A stretch of DNA of 64,000 nucleotides from Pseudoalteromonas arabiensis (GCF_001550155.1 NZ_LRUF01000021.1:62001-126000); one strand, 5' to 3'. Counted from the stretch's first letter, positions 9,070 through 20,869 are shown. Notes: a model not told the origin generated them from the letters alone. Numbers and translations are program-made.

Positions 9070-10287
9070 ATGTCACAAATAAAAAAGAGTCACAAACTAA
9101 ACGGTGTCTGTTATGACATCCGTGGGCCTGTGCTTGCACAAGCTCGAAAAATGGAAGAAGAAGGGCAAAAAGTATTAAAACTTAACATTGGCAACCCTGC
9201 TGCCTTTGGCTTTGATATGCCTGAAGATATGCATAAAGATATCATCCGTAACTTGTATTCGGCCCAAGGCTACTGTGACTCTAAAGGCCTCTACTCAGCC
9301 CGTGTGGCTGTTTATCAACACTACCAGCAACGCGGTTTGTTTAATCTTGATGTCGATAATATCTATATCGGCAATGGGGTCAGCGAATTAATTCAAATGA
9401 CCACACAAGCATTACTTGATAATGACGACGAAGTGCTTATTCCGGCACCGGATTATCCGCTATGGACGGCATCAGTTAAGTTAGCAGGGGGCAACCCTGT
9501 GCATTATCTTTGTGATGAAGAGCAAGATTGGTTTCCTGATATTGCGGATATAAAAAGTAAGATTACGTCAAAAACAAAGGCATTGGTGCTTATTAACCCG
9601 AATAACCCTACTGGGGCGGTGTACAGTGATGATCTTTTGATGGAGCTTATCAATATCGCCCGTGAGCATAAGCTATTATTATTAAGCGACGAAATTTACG
9701 AGAAAATTTTATACGATGGGGTTACCCATAGCTCCATTGGTGCACTGTGTGATGATGTACCCATTATTACTTTTAATGGTTTGGCTAAAACATACCGTGC
9801 TGCGGGTCTTCGTATGGGCTGGATGGTATTAAGTGGCCGCACCAGTATGATGGAAGATTTAAGTCGTGGTCTTGATATGTTGGCATCTATGCGCTTATGT
9901 GCAAACGTGCCTGCACAATATGCCATTCAACAGGCGTTAGGGGGTGTGCAGTCGATTGATAATCTGATTAACCCAGGTGGGCGATTGTATGTGCAACGTG
10001 ATATAGCATGGCGTGGTTTAAATGCTATTGATGGCATTAGCTGTAAAAAACCAAAAGGGGCACTCTATGCATTTGCGAAAGTGGATACGGCGCACTTTAA
10101 TATCAAAAACGATGAACGTATGATTTTAGATTTACTCAAAGCTGAGAAAATCTTGCTTGTGCATGGGCGCGCCTTTAATTGGCCAGATCCTGATCATTTC
10201 AGATTGGTATTTTTACCAAACAAAGATGATTTAACCGAAGCGATGAGTAAAATGCAGCGTTTTTTTGCTGACTACAGGCAAAGTTAA
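9070..10287 (+). CDS. alaA: Glutamate-pyruvate (alanine) aminotransferase AlaA
   Basis: Pyridoxal-phosphate aminotransferase that makes L-alanine from pyruvate and glutamate. It has 405 residues, the same size as E. coli AlaA, and near-identical segments such as CYDIRGPVL, LNIGNPAAFGFD, AQGYCDSKGLYSAR and MLASMRLCANVPAQ. The cofactor-binding Lys is K240 in NGLAKTYRAAG. NPNNPTGAVYS and SDEIYEKI are further fold-type I landmarks. A good ribosome-binding site (GAGGTAACC) precedes the ATG. It is monocistronic, ending in a strong bidirectional terminator. Confidence 0.96.
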   Translation: MSQIKKSHKLNGVCYDIRGPVLAQARKMEEEGQKVLKLNIGNPAAFGFDMPEDMHKDIIRNLYSAQGYCDSKGLYSARVAVYQHYQQRGLFNLDVDNIYIGNGVSELIQMTTQALLDNDDEVLIPAPDYPLWTASVKLAGGNPVHYLCDEEQDWFPDIADIKSKITSKTKALVLINPNNPTGAVYSDDLLMELINIAREHKLLLLSDEIYEKILYDGVTHSSIGALCDDVPIITFNGLAKTYRAAGLRMGWMVLSGRTSMMEDLSRGLDMLASMRLCANVPAQYAIQQALGGVQSIDNLINPGGRLYVQRDIAWRGLNAIDGISCKKPKGALYAFAKVDTAHFNIKNDERMILDLLKAEKILLVHGRAFNWPDPDHFRLVFLPNKDDLTEAMSKMQRFFADYRQS

Positions 10288-10312
10288 AAAAGCGAGCTTC
10301 GGCTCGCTTTTT
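10286..10312. terminator. Bidirectional intrinsic terminator after alaA
   Basis: AAAAAGCGAGC and GCTCGCTTTTT enclose a TTCG tetraloop. It can also end the opposing glycine-zipper/lpoB operon. Confidence 0.93.
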
Positions 10313-10326
10313 AATTTCATTACAGA

Positions 10327-10794
10327 TCAATAAGCTTTATCAACACGTACAGTATTGTCAGTTAGGTAGACTAAGCGGACCTTATCTCCTTGATTAAAGA
10401 GCATTTGGTTGTCTTTGTCTTGTACAACCATGTACTGTTCGCCATTTTCGACTTTGATCATTAACTCAACTAGCTGATATTGCACAACACGACTTGTTTG
10501 CTGACGGTTGTGAGCAACAGAGCCTCCAATCATTGAGCCCAAAATAGTCGCTACTGTACGGCCACTGCCGCCGCCAAATTGATTACCAATGACACCGCCA
10601 ATAAGCGCACCGCCAAAGGTTTCCCAGCCGTTAGTTTTGTCTTTGACCAGTTCTTGTTCTGTTATCATTCTCACTGACTCTACAGAACCAAACAACACTT
10701 GCTGCACAGGAACAGCTTTGTTGCGTTGATAGTCGGCGTAACTTGGCGCGCTTAGTAATACACACGCAGTCAATAAACTAATCAGGTATTTCAT
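10327..10794 (-). CDS. Exported glycine-zipper 2TM protein (SlyB-like)
   Basis: A 155-residue envelope protein. The signal peptide ends near ...SAPSYA, with no lipobox Cys. A glycine-zipper segment follows (FGGALIGGVIGNQFGGGSGRT... ILGSMIGG, about 62-97), as in SlyB/Pcp-type outer-membrane proteins. The C-terminal half is a small beta-rich region with VVQDKDNQMLFNQGDKVRL. It is the last gene of the lpoB cluster, 12 bases after lpoB, so it is probably made with the peptidoglycan-synthesis activator. Its function is unknown. Confidence 0.82.
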   Translation of the reverse strand: MKYLISLLTACVLLSAPSYADYQRNKAVPVQQVLFGSVESVRMITEQELVKDKTNGWETFGGALIGGVIGNQFGGGSGRTVATILGSMIGGSVAHNRQQTSRVVQYQLVELMIKVENGEQYMVVQDKDNQMLFNQGDKVRLVYLTDNTVRVDKAY

Positions 10795-10806
10795 ATGTCC
10801 TCCTGA

Positions 10807-11418
10807 CTACCAGCCAAAAGTTGATTTCTCACGTGTTTTACGAATTTCAGTTTCATCTGCCCATTCAACTAGGCCGCTTTTTAAGTCCATTAAGCGCATT
10901 GTAAATTTGTAATAGACATCAGACTTATCAGCATTTGATTTTACGATGCTCGATAGGTTGCCATATAGCATGTATTGTGCGCCCACTTGCTGCCCAAACG
11001 CGATTGCTGTATTTGGGTTGACTAGCGGGTCAACGTTCTGAAAGTTGAGTTGCTCACGAACAGCTTCAACGCGGGTCATATCAACAAAACGGAACTTACC
11101 ACTGCGAAGTAATTGTGTAGAGATGGAATCGGTAATGGATTCTGTATCAATATGTTCACTGGTTTTGTTTTTAATACGTTCTACAAACACGATAGGGCGG
11201 CTATTCGCTGTAAGCGTACCAACCACAGGCGAGGCAAGCAATGAATTAGTCATTTGGCTCGCCACTTTTTGTAAGTCTGTTGAACCAAAGTTGACATCAA
11301 CTGTTTCAACCGCCTGAGCGTCACCATAGCTAACGACCGCTTTATTAGCACAACCAGAAAGCATCAGAGTGCTTGTTATTGCGATGGCCGCAGCCGACTT
11401 AACAGAAATTAATTTCAT
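10807..11418 (-). CDS. lpoB: Penicillin-binding protein activator LpoB
   Basis: Outer-membrane lipoprotein that reaches through the peptidoglycan to stimulate the bifunctional synthase PBP1b. The start is set at MKLISVK, with AAGGAT upstream. Longer in-frame starts would break the signal peptide. The lipobox is LSGC with lipidated C23. The LpoB domain is recognisable by RPIVFVERIKNKTSEHIDTE and GAQYMLYGNLSS. The mature protein has 181 residues; the flexible linker is shorter than in E. coli. It lies in the order COG3014 - ycfL-like - lpoB - glycine zipper; the ycfL-lpoB pair is shared with enterobacteria. Confidence 0.9.
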   Translation of the reverse strand: MKLISVKSAAAIAITSTLMLSGCANKAVVSYGDAQAVETVDVNFGSTDLQKVASQMTNSLLASPVVGTLTANSRPIVFVERIKNKTSEHIDTESITDSISTQLLRSGKFRFVDMTRVEAVREQLNFQNVDPLVNPNTAIAFGQQVGAQYMLYGNLSSIVKSNADKSDVYYKFTMRLMDLKSGLVEWADETEIRKTREKSTFGW

Positions 11419-11428
11419 GGTAGTATCC

Positions 11429-11854
11429 TTAATCTTCAAATTCTTGTGCTTCTGTTGACACTTCACGCACAGCAAGCGAGAAGGTAACAGCATTTGCTGT
11501 CGGGGCTAAGCCCGGTAATTGAGTTTTTGCAAAACCAAATAGCTTGATAGCTTGCCAAGGGGAGTGGTTGCCTCTAATCATAAACCCATCAGCGTCGTAC
11601 CAAGTGAATTGGTATTGCAGATACTGTGACTTTTTGTACTGACTAGCCAGTGTTACCACAACATCAGTTAGGCCGTTGGTTTGTCTGGTTTTAACGTCTG
11701 TTATGGCAAGTTTCTTAGCTAATTCAGGGTTATCGATAATTAATTGCTGGTTATACTGTTGACCTGTTTGCTCAACACCGATACCAGATGTGGTTGGGCG
11801 TGAGGAGCATGCCGTAACAAGCAAAATCATTAAAAGTGGCAGTATGTGTTTCAT
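11429..11854 (-). CDS. YcfL-family lipoprotein (DUF1425)
   Basis: A 141-residue lipoprotein with a lipobox LVTAC (C16). The domain after it resembles YcfL, a small beta-sandwich protein of unknown function encoded beside lpoB in E. coli. Recognisable features are the LQYQFTWYDADGF strand and a WQAIKLFG segment. It lies 10 bases upstream of lpoB and 8 bases after the COG3014 gene. Its position suggests a link to cell-wall synthesis, but no activity is known. Confidence 0.8.
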   Translation of the reverse strand: MKHILPLLMILLVTACSSRPTTSGIGVEQTGQQYNQQLIIDNPELAKKLAITDVKTRQTNGLTDVVVTLASQYKKSQYLQYQFTWYDADGFMIRGNHSPWQAIKLFGFAKTQLPGLAPTANAVTFSLAVREVSTEAQEFED

Positions 11855-11862
11855 TATTGCTC

Positions 11863-13227
11863 CTAGAGTTGGACTATATGAGAGTCAAAATAGTTATTAA
11901 TAGACGTTAGAAAGATAAAGGTTAACCCTTGCTTACTAACAGTAAAATCAAGGTCGTTATGTCCTTTGATTTTCAAAGTATGTGAACCTGAAGCTAAACG
12001 TGTTCGAGCGATACTTAGTTGGCTTGGAAGAGTTGACCAACTGCGCGTATCCGCTTGCTCGGAGGCAAGGTTGTAAATATTTGCTAAAATATTGCCCACA
12101 TCTCCGCCACTTCTTGCAAGTTCAGCGCGCATTTTTTCTTTCGCAATAAGTCGCAATACCTGGCGTGATATACGACCAGCGCTTTGATCTTCAAGTGTTT
12201 TGGCTGCTAACGCTTCAAGACGAACTATCGGTTTCAGCTCCAAGCTTTTGTCTTCTAGTTGCACTGTGTTTTCAGTTACCGAGAAGGGCGTATCTGCATA
12301 AATAGGCAGTGCTAAACTATAAAATCGGGCATCACCTCGGGAGGTGTAAATAGGCAGCCTTAAATTGAAAGCATGTTTTTGGGCAATGAGGCCTTGCTCT
12401 GCAATAATAATGACCTGTCCGTGATTCTTATCCGTAACACTTAGCTCACCATATTGTTGGCTGAAACGCTCATACTCTTGGGCAAACCCTTGCTTTTTAG
12501 CGAGTCGCAAAACATCTTGTTGAAGATATTGATTATCTGGATTTATTTCTAATGCCTTTTTGTAATCAATATAAGCATCATCAAATTGTTTATTTGCCTC
12601 ATAAAGCACTGCTGATAAGTAGAAAGTAAAGGCATTTTGAAAACCATTTTTTACATTACCAATTAATGCATCCATACTTGGATAACCTTGCGCTGCTTTT
12701 TTTGCTTGTTCATCAACAATGGCTTGGTTTTCTTTTAGTGCGTCCTCTTGTACTTTATTTGCTCGTCTTACTTCTACAAGTGCCGATTCCAATTGCGAAT
12801 TAAACACATAGCTGAGTGCTTTATAGCTATGCAGCATAGTCATCTCATAGGCTGCGGGCTGATAGCTTATAACAGTATCATTTGTTAAAAGCGAGTTGCT
12901 TTGTTCTAACCCTGCGCTAAGTTGTAATTTAGCAGCTTGGCGCTTATCTTCTACACGTTTGTAAATTGTCTCGAATGTTTTATTCGATGCGTCGTTTTGC
13001 TGGGCTAAAAAATCCAGTCGCGCACTTTCTAACTGATTCAGTAAGTAATTGCTGTGCGATGAACTCGTACTAGGTAATAATTGCTTAGCATTGCTAATAT
13101 TATTTTGCCTGACAGCTTGTCGTACAGGCTTAAGCTGCATTGCATAATCTTGGAATAGATCAGTAATACCTATGGTGCTGCAACCTGATAAAAAGCTAAC
13201 CGCTCCTATAAACAAACATCGACGCAC
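11863..13227 (-). CDS. COG3014-family lipoprotein with TPR-like repeats
   Basis: A 454-residue predicted lipoprotein (lipobox FLSGC, C16) and first gene of the lpoB operon. The middle part carries at least one clear TPR helix pair (ANKQFDDAYIDYKKALEINPDNQ, given here as ANKQFDDAYIDYKKALEI and following residues), next to long Gln/Lys-rich helices. The C-terminal third is beta-rich and ends in a hydrophobic TFIFLTSINNYFDS segment. COG3014 proteins occur next to lpoB in Vibrio-like genomes and have no assigned function. A scaffold or assembly role at the envelope is a guess from the repeats. Confidence 0.75.
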   Translation of the reverse strand: MRRCLFIGAVSFLSGCSTIGITDLFQDYAMQLKPVRQAVRQNNISNAKQLLPSTSSSHSNYLLNQLESARLDFLAQQNDASNKTFETIYKRVEDKRQAAKLQLSAGLEQSNSLLTNDTVISYQPAAYEMTMLHSYKALSYVFNSQLESALVEVRRANKVQEDALKENQAIVDEQAKKAAQGYPSMDALIGNVKNGFQNAFTFYLSAVLYEANKQFDDAYIDYKKALEINPDNQYLQQDVLRLAKKQGFAQEYERFSQQYGELSVTDKNHGQVIIIAEQGLIAQKHAFNLRLPIYTSRGDARFYSLALPIYADTPFSVTENTVQLEDKSLELKPIVRLEALAAKTLEDQSAGRISRQVLRLIAKEKMRAELARSGGDVGNILANIYNLASEQADTRSWSTLPSQLSIARTRLASGSHTLKIKGHNDLDFTVSKQGLTFIFLTSINNYFDSHIVQL

Positions 13228-13365
13228 TGAGCACTCCTTTTAAACACTTTGATTAGATTAGCATATGCGCCTTAACCTTCTATGATAAATTATGTAAAAA
13301 ATCGTAAGTTATTGACGATAAAACGGGTCTCTTATACGAATAAATAGAATAAGGATAACTGAATT

Positions 13366-14203
13366 TTGTTTGCCACTATCTTATATACATTTTTAGCGCT
13401 CAGTGCCTTTGCTGCAAACTCACTATTATGTCGAATGGCATTGCACGGCGGGGACATTGACCCTTGGAGCTTTACAGCAATTAGGCTATTTAGTGGTGCC
13501 ATCATGCTACTCTTACTTTTTAGCTGGCAAGTAAAAAGAGTGGCAAGCGACGAGCCTGTCGATAAAGGAAATAATATAAGTGCTGTAAGTTTGTTCATCT
13601 ATGCCGTTTGTTTTTCAGTCGCTTACGTAGAACTTGATACTGGAACGGGGGCACTAATTTTGTTCTCGGCAGTACAGTTGACGATGATAGGCTACAGTAT
13701 TTTCAATAAAGAGCGCTTATCGTTATTGCAGTGGGTTGCTTTAATTGTTGCATTCGCTGGATTCATTTACTTAATGTTACCTTCAGCAGCTGTCCCTTCT
13801 TTATTACCTGCCATCCTTATGACATTAAGTGGTGCGGCATGGGGAGTATATAGTATTCGCGGTAAACAATGTCGCGCTCCTTTACAAGCCACAACGTTTA
13901 ACTTTTTAAGAAGCCTTATTTTTGTACCCGCGCTTATTTTTGCCGCTTTTTTTCAATGGCCTTCTATCTCTTTCAGCGGTATCGCGCTTGCAGTTGCGTC
14001 TGGGGCGCTTGCATCTGGTGTGGGTTATAGTATTTGGTATTTGGCCCTACCAAAGCTAAAAAGTAGTCAAGCTGCTGTTGTGCAATTGACAGTGCCTGTA
14101 CTTGCCATTGTTGCAGGAATGGTTTTTTTAAACGAACAAATTACATTGCAATTAATGGTAGCAAGCGCCCTTATTTTAGGCGCTGTATTAGTGTTTTTAC
14201 TTA

Positions 14204-14220
<17 letters not shown>
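13366..14220 (+). CDS. DMT-superfamily (EamA) transporter
   Basis: Inner-membrane transporter of 284 residues with about ten hydrophobic helices in two EamA repeats (about 1-140 and 145-284). The substrate cannot be told from sequence; relatives export amino acids or other metabolites. The start is a TTG at 13366, supported by AAGGAT nine bases upstream and by the first helix beginning at once. It is divergent from the lpoB operon. Its last 17 bases overlap the 3' end of the opposing M15 peptidase gene. Confidence 0.85.
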
Positions 14221-16367
<2,147 letters not shown>

Positions 16368-16372
16368 AAAAT

Positions 16373-16870
16373 CTACTTTTTTGTCACAGTGAGTAATGTA
16401 TCTACCCCAGCACTAACCTGAGATAGAGAGTAATATAAAGGACCAAGCTGCTGGCTGTTAAGTACGCATAAGGTGGCAATCATAGGTGATGAAAGCTCAC
16501 GTAAATCGAAATAAGCGAGCCGTTGGCCTTGGCTTATCTTGCTGTCATTAAGCTTGGCAATTCTTGTGTGGTCGATATGTTCGCTCAACGATGAAAAATG
16601 TAAATTGATTAATATTTTCAGCCCATTTTTTGCCTGTAATATATATTCTTTTCCGGCATTTTTTACCTGCAATAGGGTGCCATCAAAAGGAGCGACTATA
16701 TTATGGCTGGTTAATTCAACGCTGATACTTGGCCCTAGAGTCGAAAATCTAAAAAAAGCCTCAGGGTGTTCGCTTATAGGTTTAACTCGGCCCGTGAATG
16801 GGCTTTTTATAGCCATCACTTGGTTTTTACGCAAGGCGCGTTGACTCTGATAGGTTACTTCTTTATTCAT
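16373..16870 (-). CDS. EIIA-Glc-like protein with an altered phosphotransfer site
   Basis: A 165-residue protein with the beta-sandwich pattern of glucose-type PTS enzyme IIA: IKSPFTGRVKPISEHPEAFF, SISVELTSHNIVAPFDGTL and a C-terminal ISQGQRLAYFD strand. In E. coli EIIA-Glc, His75 and His90 carry out phosphotransfer. Ungapped alignment from the shared PxDGT motif puts K74 and N89 at these places. H91 matches His90 only if two residues are inserted. A normal PTS role is therefore doubtful. It lies between the ACT-domain and ArsC-like genes, with no PTS permease nearby. It may be a regulatory relic or a binding protein. Confidence 0.72.
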   Translation of the reverse strand: MNKEVTYQSQRALRKNQVMAIKSPFTGRVKPISEHPEAFFRFSTLGPSISVELTSHNIVAPFDGTLLQVKNAGKEYILQAKNGLKILINLHFSSLSEHIDHTRIAKLNDSKISQGQRLAYFDLRELSSPMIATLCVLNSQQLGPLYYSLSQVSAGVDTLLTVTKK

Positions 16871-16874
16871 AAGA

Positions 16875-17267
16875 CTATTTAGTATTTCCTAACACATGAT
16901 AACCATCTTTTTTCAGTGCCGAAATTGCTTTTTCAATGCTGTGCTTTTTAACTAAAACATAATCTGTATCATAAGTTGAAAGAGCGAAAATAGAGATAGA
17001 TGCTTTAGCAAGTACGCCAGAAATATTAGCCATTATACCTGTTAGAGAAAAGCCCAGCGGGCCAATGACTTCCAGTGCTTGCCAGTCGGTTTCAGCATCT
17101 AGGCTATCAATTGTAAAGCTGCTAGGGCAGACAATAGATAATTCATCAGCGGTCTTTGCAATAAAAAATATGCTTTCTTTAAGCAATGCAGGAGGGATAG
17201 TGGCATCGACATCAAGGCTATGAATGGTGAGCTCTGTACTATGAAGTTGCAGCGTTTGCTTTGACAT
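16875..17267 (-). CDS. ACT-domain protein
   Basis: A 130-residue cytoplasmic protein with two ACT-like halves, resembling the CASTOR/DUF2241 type of ACT protein. The second half has the usual GPLGFSLTGIMANISGVLAKASISIFALSTYDTDYVLV pattern (about 69-106, cited here in parts: SLTGIMANISGVLAKA and ISIFALSTYDTDY). ACT domains usually bind amino acids and regulate neighbours. It is the first gene of the operon that contains dapE, so amino-acid sensing is plausible but unproven. A pair of facing DnaA-box-like sequences lies 127-149 bases upstream of its start. Confidence 0.8.
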   Translation of the reverse strand: MSKQTLQLHSTELTIHSLDVDATIPPALLKESIFFIAKTADELSIVCPSSFTIDSLDAETDWQALEVIGPLGFSLTGIMANISGVLAKASISIFALSTYDTDYVLVKKHSIEKAISALKKDGYHVLGNTK

Positions 17268-17393
17268 CTGTGATCCTATCTATGAAGCCGATAATTAATA
17301 GTATACCCAAATCACTTAAAAATACGAGCTATCAACAAGAGATTAAATGTAATTAGTAAGCACGGGATTACGCCATTTAGATTTCCATTAATC

Positions 17394-17416
17394 TTGTCCA
17401 CAGAATCTGTGGATAA
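17394..17416. promoter_or_regulatory. Pair of facing DnaA-box-like sequences
   Basis: TTGTCCACA at 17394-17402 and TGTGGATAA at 17408-17416 face each other across five bases. The second is a perfect consensus DnaA box (TTATCCACA) on the minus strand; the first differs by one base. Together they form an inverted repeat. They lie in the 227-base gap between the ACT gene and the pta stop. DnaA binding is inferred from consensus only. Confidence 0.45.
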
Positions 17417-17447
17417 ATATGGGAATAGGTCAGTATAAAGAAGGTAA

Positions 17448-17488
17448 TAGGCTAATTTATAACGATTTTATAAATCAGCCTAATTTTT
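17448..17488. terminator. Hairpin downstream of pta
   Basis: TAGGCTAATTTATAA and TTATAAATCAGCCTA pair with one mismatch around a 5-base loop, just after the pta stop. ATTTTTG follows on the plus side. The tail on the minus side, which pta would use, is weaker, so efficiency is uncertain. Confidence 0.5.
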
Positions 17489-17494
17489 GATGGG

Positions 17495-19651
17495 TTAGTT
17501 TTCTATGCTTTCAACTTGCTTAGCTTGAATCGCAGTAAGAGCAATGGTGTAAACGATATCGTCTACTAATGCACCACGGCTCAAGTCATTTACCGGCTTA
17601 CGCATACCTTGCAGCATTGGGCCAATACTAATTAAATCGGCACTACGTTGAACGGCTTTATAAGTTGTATTACCGGTATTTAAATCAGGGAATACAAACA
17701 CTGTTGCTTTACCTGCAACTGGGCTGTCAGGTGCTTTTTTGATTGCTACGTTTTCCATGATAGCGGCGTCGTATTGAAGTGGGCCGTCAATCACTAAGTC
17801 AGGGCGTTTTTGCTGGGCAAGTTTCGTGGCTTCACGCACTTTTTCCACATCCGCACCTGAGCCCGAAGTACCCGTACTGTAGCTGATCATCGCAACGCGA
17901 GGCTCTATACCAAATGCGGCGGCTGAATCTGCTGATTGAATTGCAATATCGGCTAATTGTTCTGCTGTTGGGTCTGGATTGATAGCACAGTCACCATAAA
18001 CTAAAACCTGGTCAGGTAACAGCATAAAGAAGACTGACGATACTAACGACGAGCCCGGTGCCGTTTTAATTAACTGTAGCGGTGGGCGAATCGTATTTGC
18101 TGTAGTGTTAACAGCACCTGATACCAAGCCATCTACTTTACCTTGTTCAAGCATCATGGTGCCGAGTACAACGTTATCAAGCAGTTGTTCTTGGGCAACC
18201 ACTTCAGTTAAGCCTTTGTTTTTACGGATTTCGACCATAGGCGCGACGTAATCGTTGATGACATCACTAGGTTCAACAATGGTTACATTATCGTTAAGCT
18301 CAACACCTTGTTGTTCAGCAATACGTAAAATTTCTTCTTTGTCACCAAGTAGAATTGTTTTTGCAATACCACGTTGACCACAAATTGCCGCAGCTTTAAT
18401 CGTGCGCGGCTCATTTCCTTCGGGTAATACTACAGTTTTATTCGCTTGACGGGCTTTATCGGTTAGTAAATAACGGAACGCGGGTGGTGACATTTTACGA
18501 GTACGGCCAACACTTTGTGCAAGGCTATCTAACCAGTCTGAATCAATGTGACTGGCGTTGTGATCTTTTACTTTATCGATACGTTGATCATCATCACAGG
18601 GTACTTCCATATTGAAATTATGCAGTAATAATGATGTGCGCCACGTATCTTCTTTTGTTGCAAGAATAGGCAGGCCCGTATCCATAGCTTGTTCGCATAA
18701 TTTCATGATGCGATCTTCAGGCTTAAAGCCACCGGTTAATAAAATAGCCCCAATTTTTGTACCATTCATGGCTGATAAACAAGCGGCAACTAGAACATCA
18801 GAACGATCCCCTGGAGTTACTAGCAAGGCTCCTGGGGTAAAGTGACTTAAAATATTGGATACTGTACGGGCGCAGAAAGTCACGCGGCGCAAACGACGGT
18901 GAGCCATGTCGCCTTCGTTAATAACTTCGGCCTTTAAGTATTCACACAAATCACGGACACGCGGTGCAACGAGATCGAAATCCCATGGGATTGACCCTAA
19001 TAACTTAAATGGGTGCTTTCTGAAAATAGGCAGTGATGCTAAACGGTTTAATTCGTTTTCAAGTTGTTCAGGCTCATGGGCTTCAACAAGGTCAGCACGG
19101 GCTCGACCTTCGTCATCGAGAGGTGCATTCACTTTATTGAAAATACAACCTAACACACGAGGGTGATTAACACCGCCATAATTACCTGCAGCAATTTCTA
19201 AACGGTCTTCAATTTGGTCATTGCTATCGTTACTTGGTGTTAGAACAAAAACAATATCAGCACCGAGTGTTTGCGCGATCTCACGGTTTACACGTCCCGC
19301 ATAAGGCTGGCGACGTGTTGGCACCATACCTTCAATAATGGCAATTTCGTCTTCTTTGATGGTGTTTTCAAAGCGCTCTACGATTTCTTCTAGTAAGTCG
19401 TCGCCTTTACCGTCACCAATCATTTGTTCAGCATAGCCAAGATCGAATGGTGTAGGTGGATTAATTGGCGAGCCATGGGTGACAATTTGCGTTGATTTCT
19501 CGGGGCCTGTATCGCCAGAACGCGGCTGCGCAATAGGTTTGAAAAAGTTTACTTTAAGTGCTTTTTGCTCAAGCGCACGCACTAAACCAACAGAAACAGA
19601 TGTTAAACCAACCCCAGTTGAAATAGGGATCAACATAATTCTACGTGCCAT
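17495..19651 (-). CDS. pta: Phosphate acetyltransferase
   Basis: Interconverts acetyl-CoA and acetyl phosphate. At 718 residues it is the long three-domain form, as in E. coli (714): an N-terminal P-loop-like BioD/DRTGG region ([20 protein letters not shown] at the start), a central DRTGG domain, and the C-terminal catalytic PTA domain from about residue 390 ([48 protein letters not shown]). It lies three bases after ackA and is co-transcribed with it. The pair handles acetate overflow and acetyl-phosphate signalling. Confidence 0.97.
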   Translation of the reverse strand: MARRIMLIPISTGVGLTSVSVGLVRALEQKALKVNFFKPIAQPRSGDTGPEKSTQIVTHGSPINPPTPFDLGYAEQMIGDGKGDDLLEEIVERFENTIKEDEIAIIEGMVPTRRQPYAGRVNREIAQTLGADIVFVLTPSNDSNDQIEDRLEIAAGNYGGVNHPRVLGCIFNKVNAPLDDEGRARADLVEAHEPEQLENELNRLASLPIFRKHPFKLLGSIPWDFDLVAPRVRDLCEYLKAEVINEGDMAHRRLRRVTFCARTVSNILSHFTPGALLVTPGDRSDVLVAACLSAMNGTKIGAILLTGGFKPEDRIMKLCEQAMDTGLPILATKEDTWRTSLLLHNFNMEVPCDDDQRIDKVKDHNASHIDSDWLDSLAQSVGRTRKMSPPAFRYLLTDKARQANKTVVLPEGNEPRTIKAAAICGQRGIAKTILLGDKEEILRIAEQQGVELNDNVTIVEPSDVINDYVAPMVEIRKNKGLTEVVAQEQLLDNVVLGTMMLEQGKVDGLVSGAVNTTANTIRPPLQLIKTAPGSSLVSSVFFMLLPDQVLVYGDCAINPDPTAEQLADIAIQSADSAAAFGIEPRVAMISYSTGTSGSGADVEKVREATKLAQQKRPDLVIDGPLQYDAAIMENVAIKKAPDSPVAGKATVFVFPDLNTGNTTYKAVQRSADLISIGPMLQGMRKPVNDLSRGALVDDIVYTIALTAIQAKQVESIEN

Positions 19652-19654
19652 TAC

Positions 19655-20869
19655 TTAAGCCTCCTTCGCAATACGGGCTGCATCATTGGCAATTACCCAT
19701 TCTTCGTTAGTAGGGATCACAAACGCTTTAGCATGCGCTTGTCCTTTTGAGATTAGGCCTTCTTTACCAAAGCGCGCAGCTAAGTTCGCAGTTTCATCAC
19801 ACTCAAGACCTAAAAAGCCTAAATGAGTGATTACTTTGTCACGAATGATATCTGAGTTTTCACCGATGCCACCAGTAAAAATAAGCGCATCAAGGCGTTG
19901 TAGAGGCACCAAGAATGCAGCAATTTGTTTTGCTAAGCGGTAGCAGAAAATATCGAGGGCAAGATTTGCCTGTGGATGGCCTTCAACAGCGGCTTCTTCG
20001 ATAGTGCGACAGTCATTTGATAATTCACTAATGCCTAACAAGCCACTTTGCTTATTAAGTAAGTCATCAATTTCTTGCACTGAATAATTAAGTTGCTGAG
20101 TTAAGAAGGTGAATAAGCCAGGGTCGATGCTACCGCTTCGGGTACCCATCACTAAACCTTCAAGCGGCGTAAGGCCCATACTGGTATCAACGCTTTTACC
20201 ATCTTTAATCGCACACACTGAACAACCATTACCTAAATGCGCACTGATCACATTGGTTTGCTCGCGTTCTTTGCCAAGTAATTTTGCTGCTTCGCCGGCA
20301 ACATAATAATGGCTTGTACCATGAAAACCATAGCGCCTTACGCCATGCTCTTTATAAAGCGCGTAAGGTAGGGCGTATAAGTAAGCAATATTTGGCATGG
20401 TTTGATGAAACGCCGTATCAAATACGGCAATTTGCGGCAGCGATGAAAAGGCTTGCATTGCAGTACGAATACCTAATAAATTAGCTGGATTATGAAGTGG
20501 CGCGAGGGTCGCTGTTTTTTCAATCTCTGTTAATACGTTATCATCAATTAATACTGACTCAGTAAAATGTTCACCGCCATGCACAACCCGATGCCCCACG
20601 GCAACTAAGTTATCTTCAAGGCCCAAGCTTTTGACTAAGTTAACAAGTTTATTTATTGCAGCATCATGGGCTTGACCCTTTGCCAATTCAACATGTTGTT
20701 TTTCACCTTTATATTTATATTTGATTGAAGGCGTGTCAGAACCAAGGCGTTCAGCTAAACCTGAAATAACTTCGTCAGAAGTGGTGGCATCTAAAATGGC
20801 AAATTTTAAACTTGAACTACCACAGTTCAGTACTAAAACATGTTGTGGTGAGCAAAGGGGCGTTGGCAT
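19655..20869 (-). CDS. ackA: Acetate kinase
   Basis: Makes ATP and acetate from acetyl phosphate. It has 404 residues (E. coli 400). Family motifs are visible: VLVLNCGSSSLKFAI at the N-terminus, VGHRVVHGGEHFT, AVFDTAFHQTMP, HLGNGCSVCAI, TPLEGLVMGTRSGSIDPG and FTGGIGENSDIIRD. The start gives a short extension (MPTPLCSPQH) before the first strand, as in many relatives. It heads the ackA-pta operon and is divergent from yfbV, the order seen in E. coli. Confidence 0.97.
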   Translation of the reverse strand: MPTPLCSPQHVLVLNCGSSSLKFAILDATTSDEVISGLAERLGSDTPSIKYKYKGEKQHVELAKGQAHDAAINKLVNLVKSLGLEDNLVAVGHRVVHGGEHFTESVLIDDNVLTEIEKTATLAPLHNPANLLGIRTAMQAFSSLPQIAVFDTAFHQTMPNIAYLYALPYALYKEHGVRRYGFHGTSHYYVAGEAAKLLGKEREQTNVISAHLGNGCSVCAIKDGKSVDTSMGLTPLEGLVMGTRSGSIDPGLFTFLTQQLNYSVQEIDDLLNKQSGLLGISELSNDCRTIEEAAVEGHPQANLALDIFCYRLAKQIAAFLVPLQRLDALIFTGGIGENSDIIRDKVITHLGFLGLECDETANLAARFGKEGLISKGQAHAKAFVIPTNEEWVIANDAARIAKEA

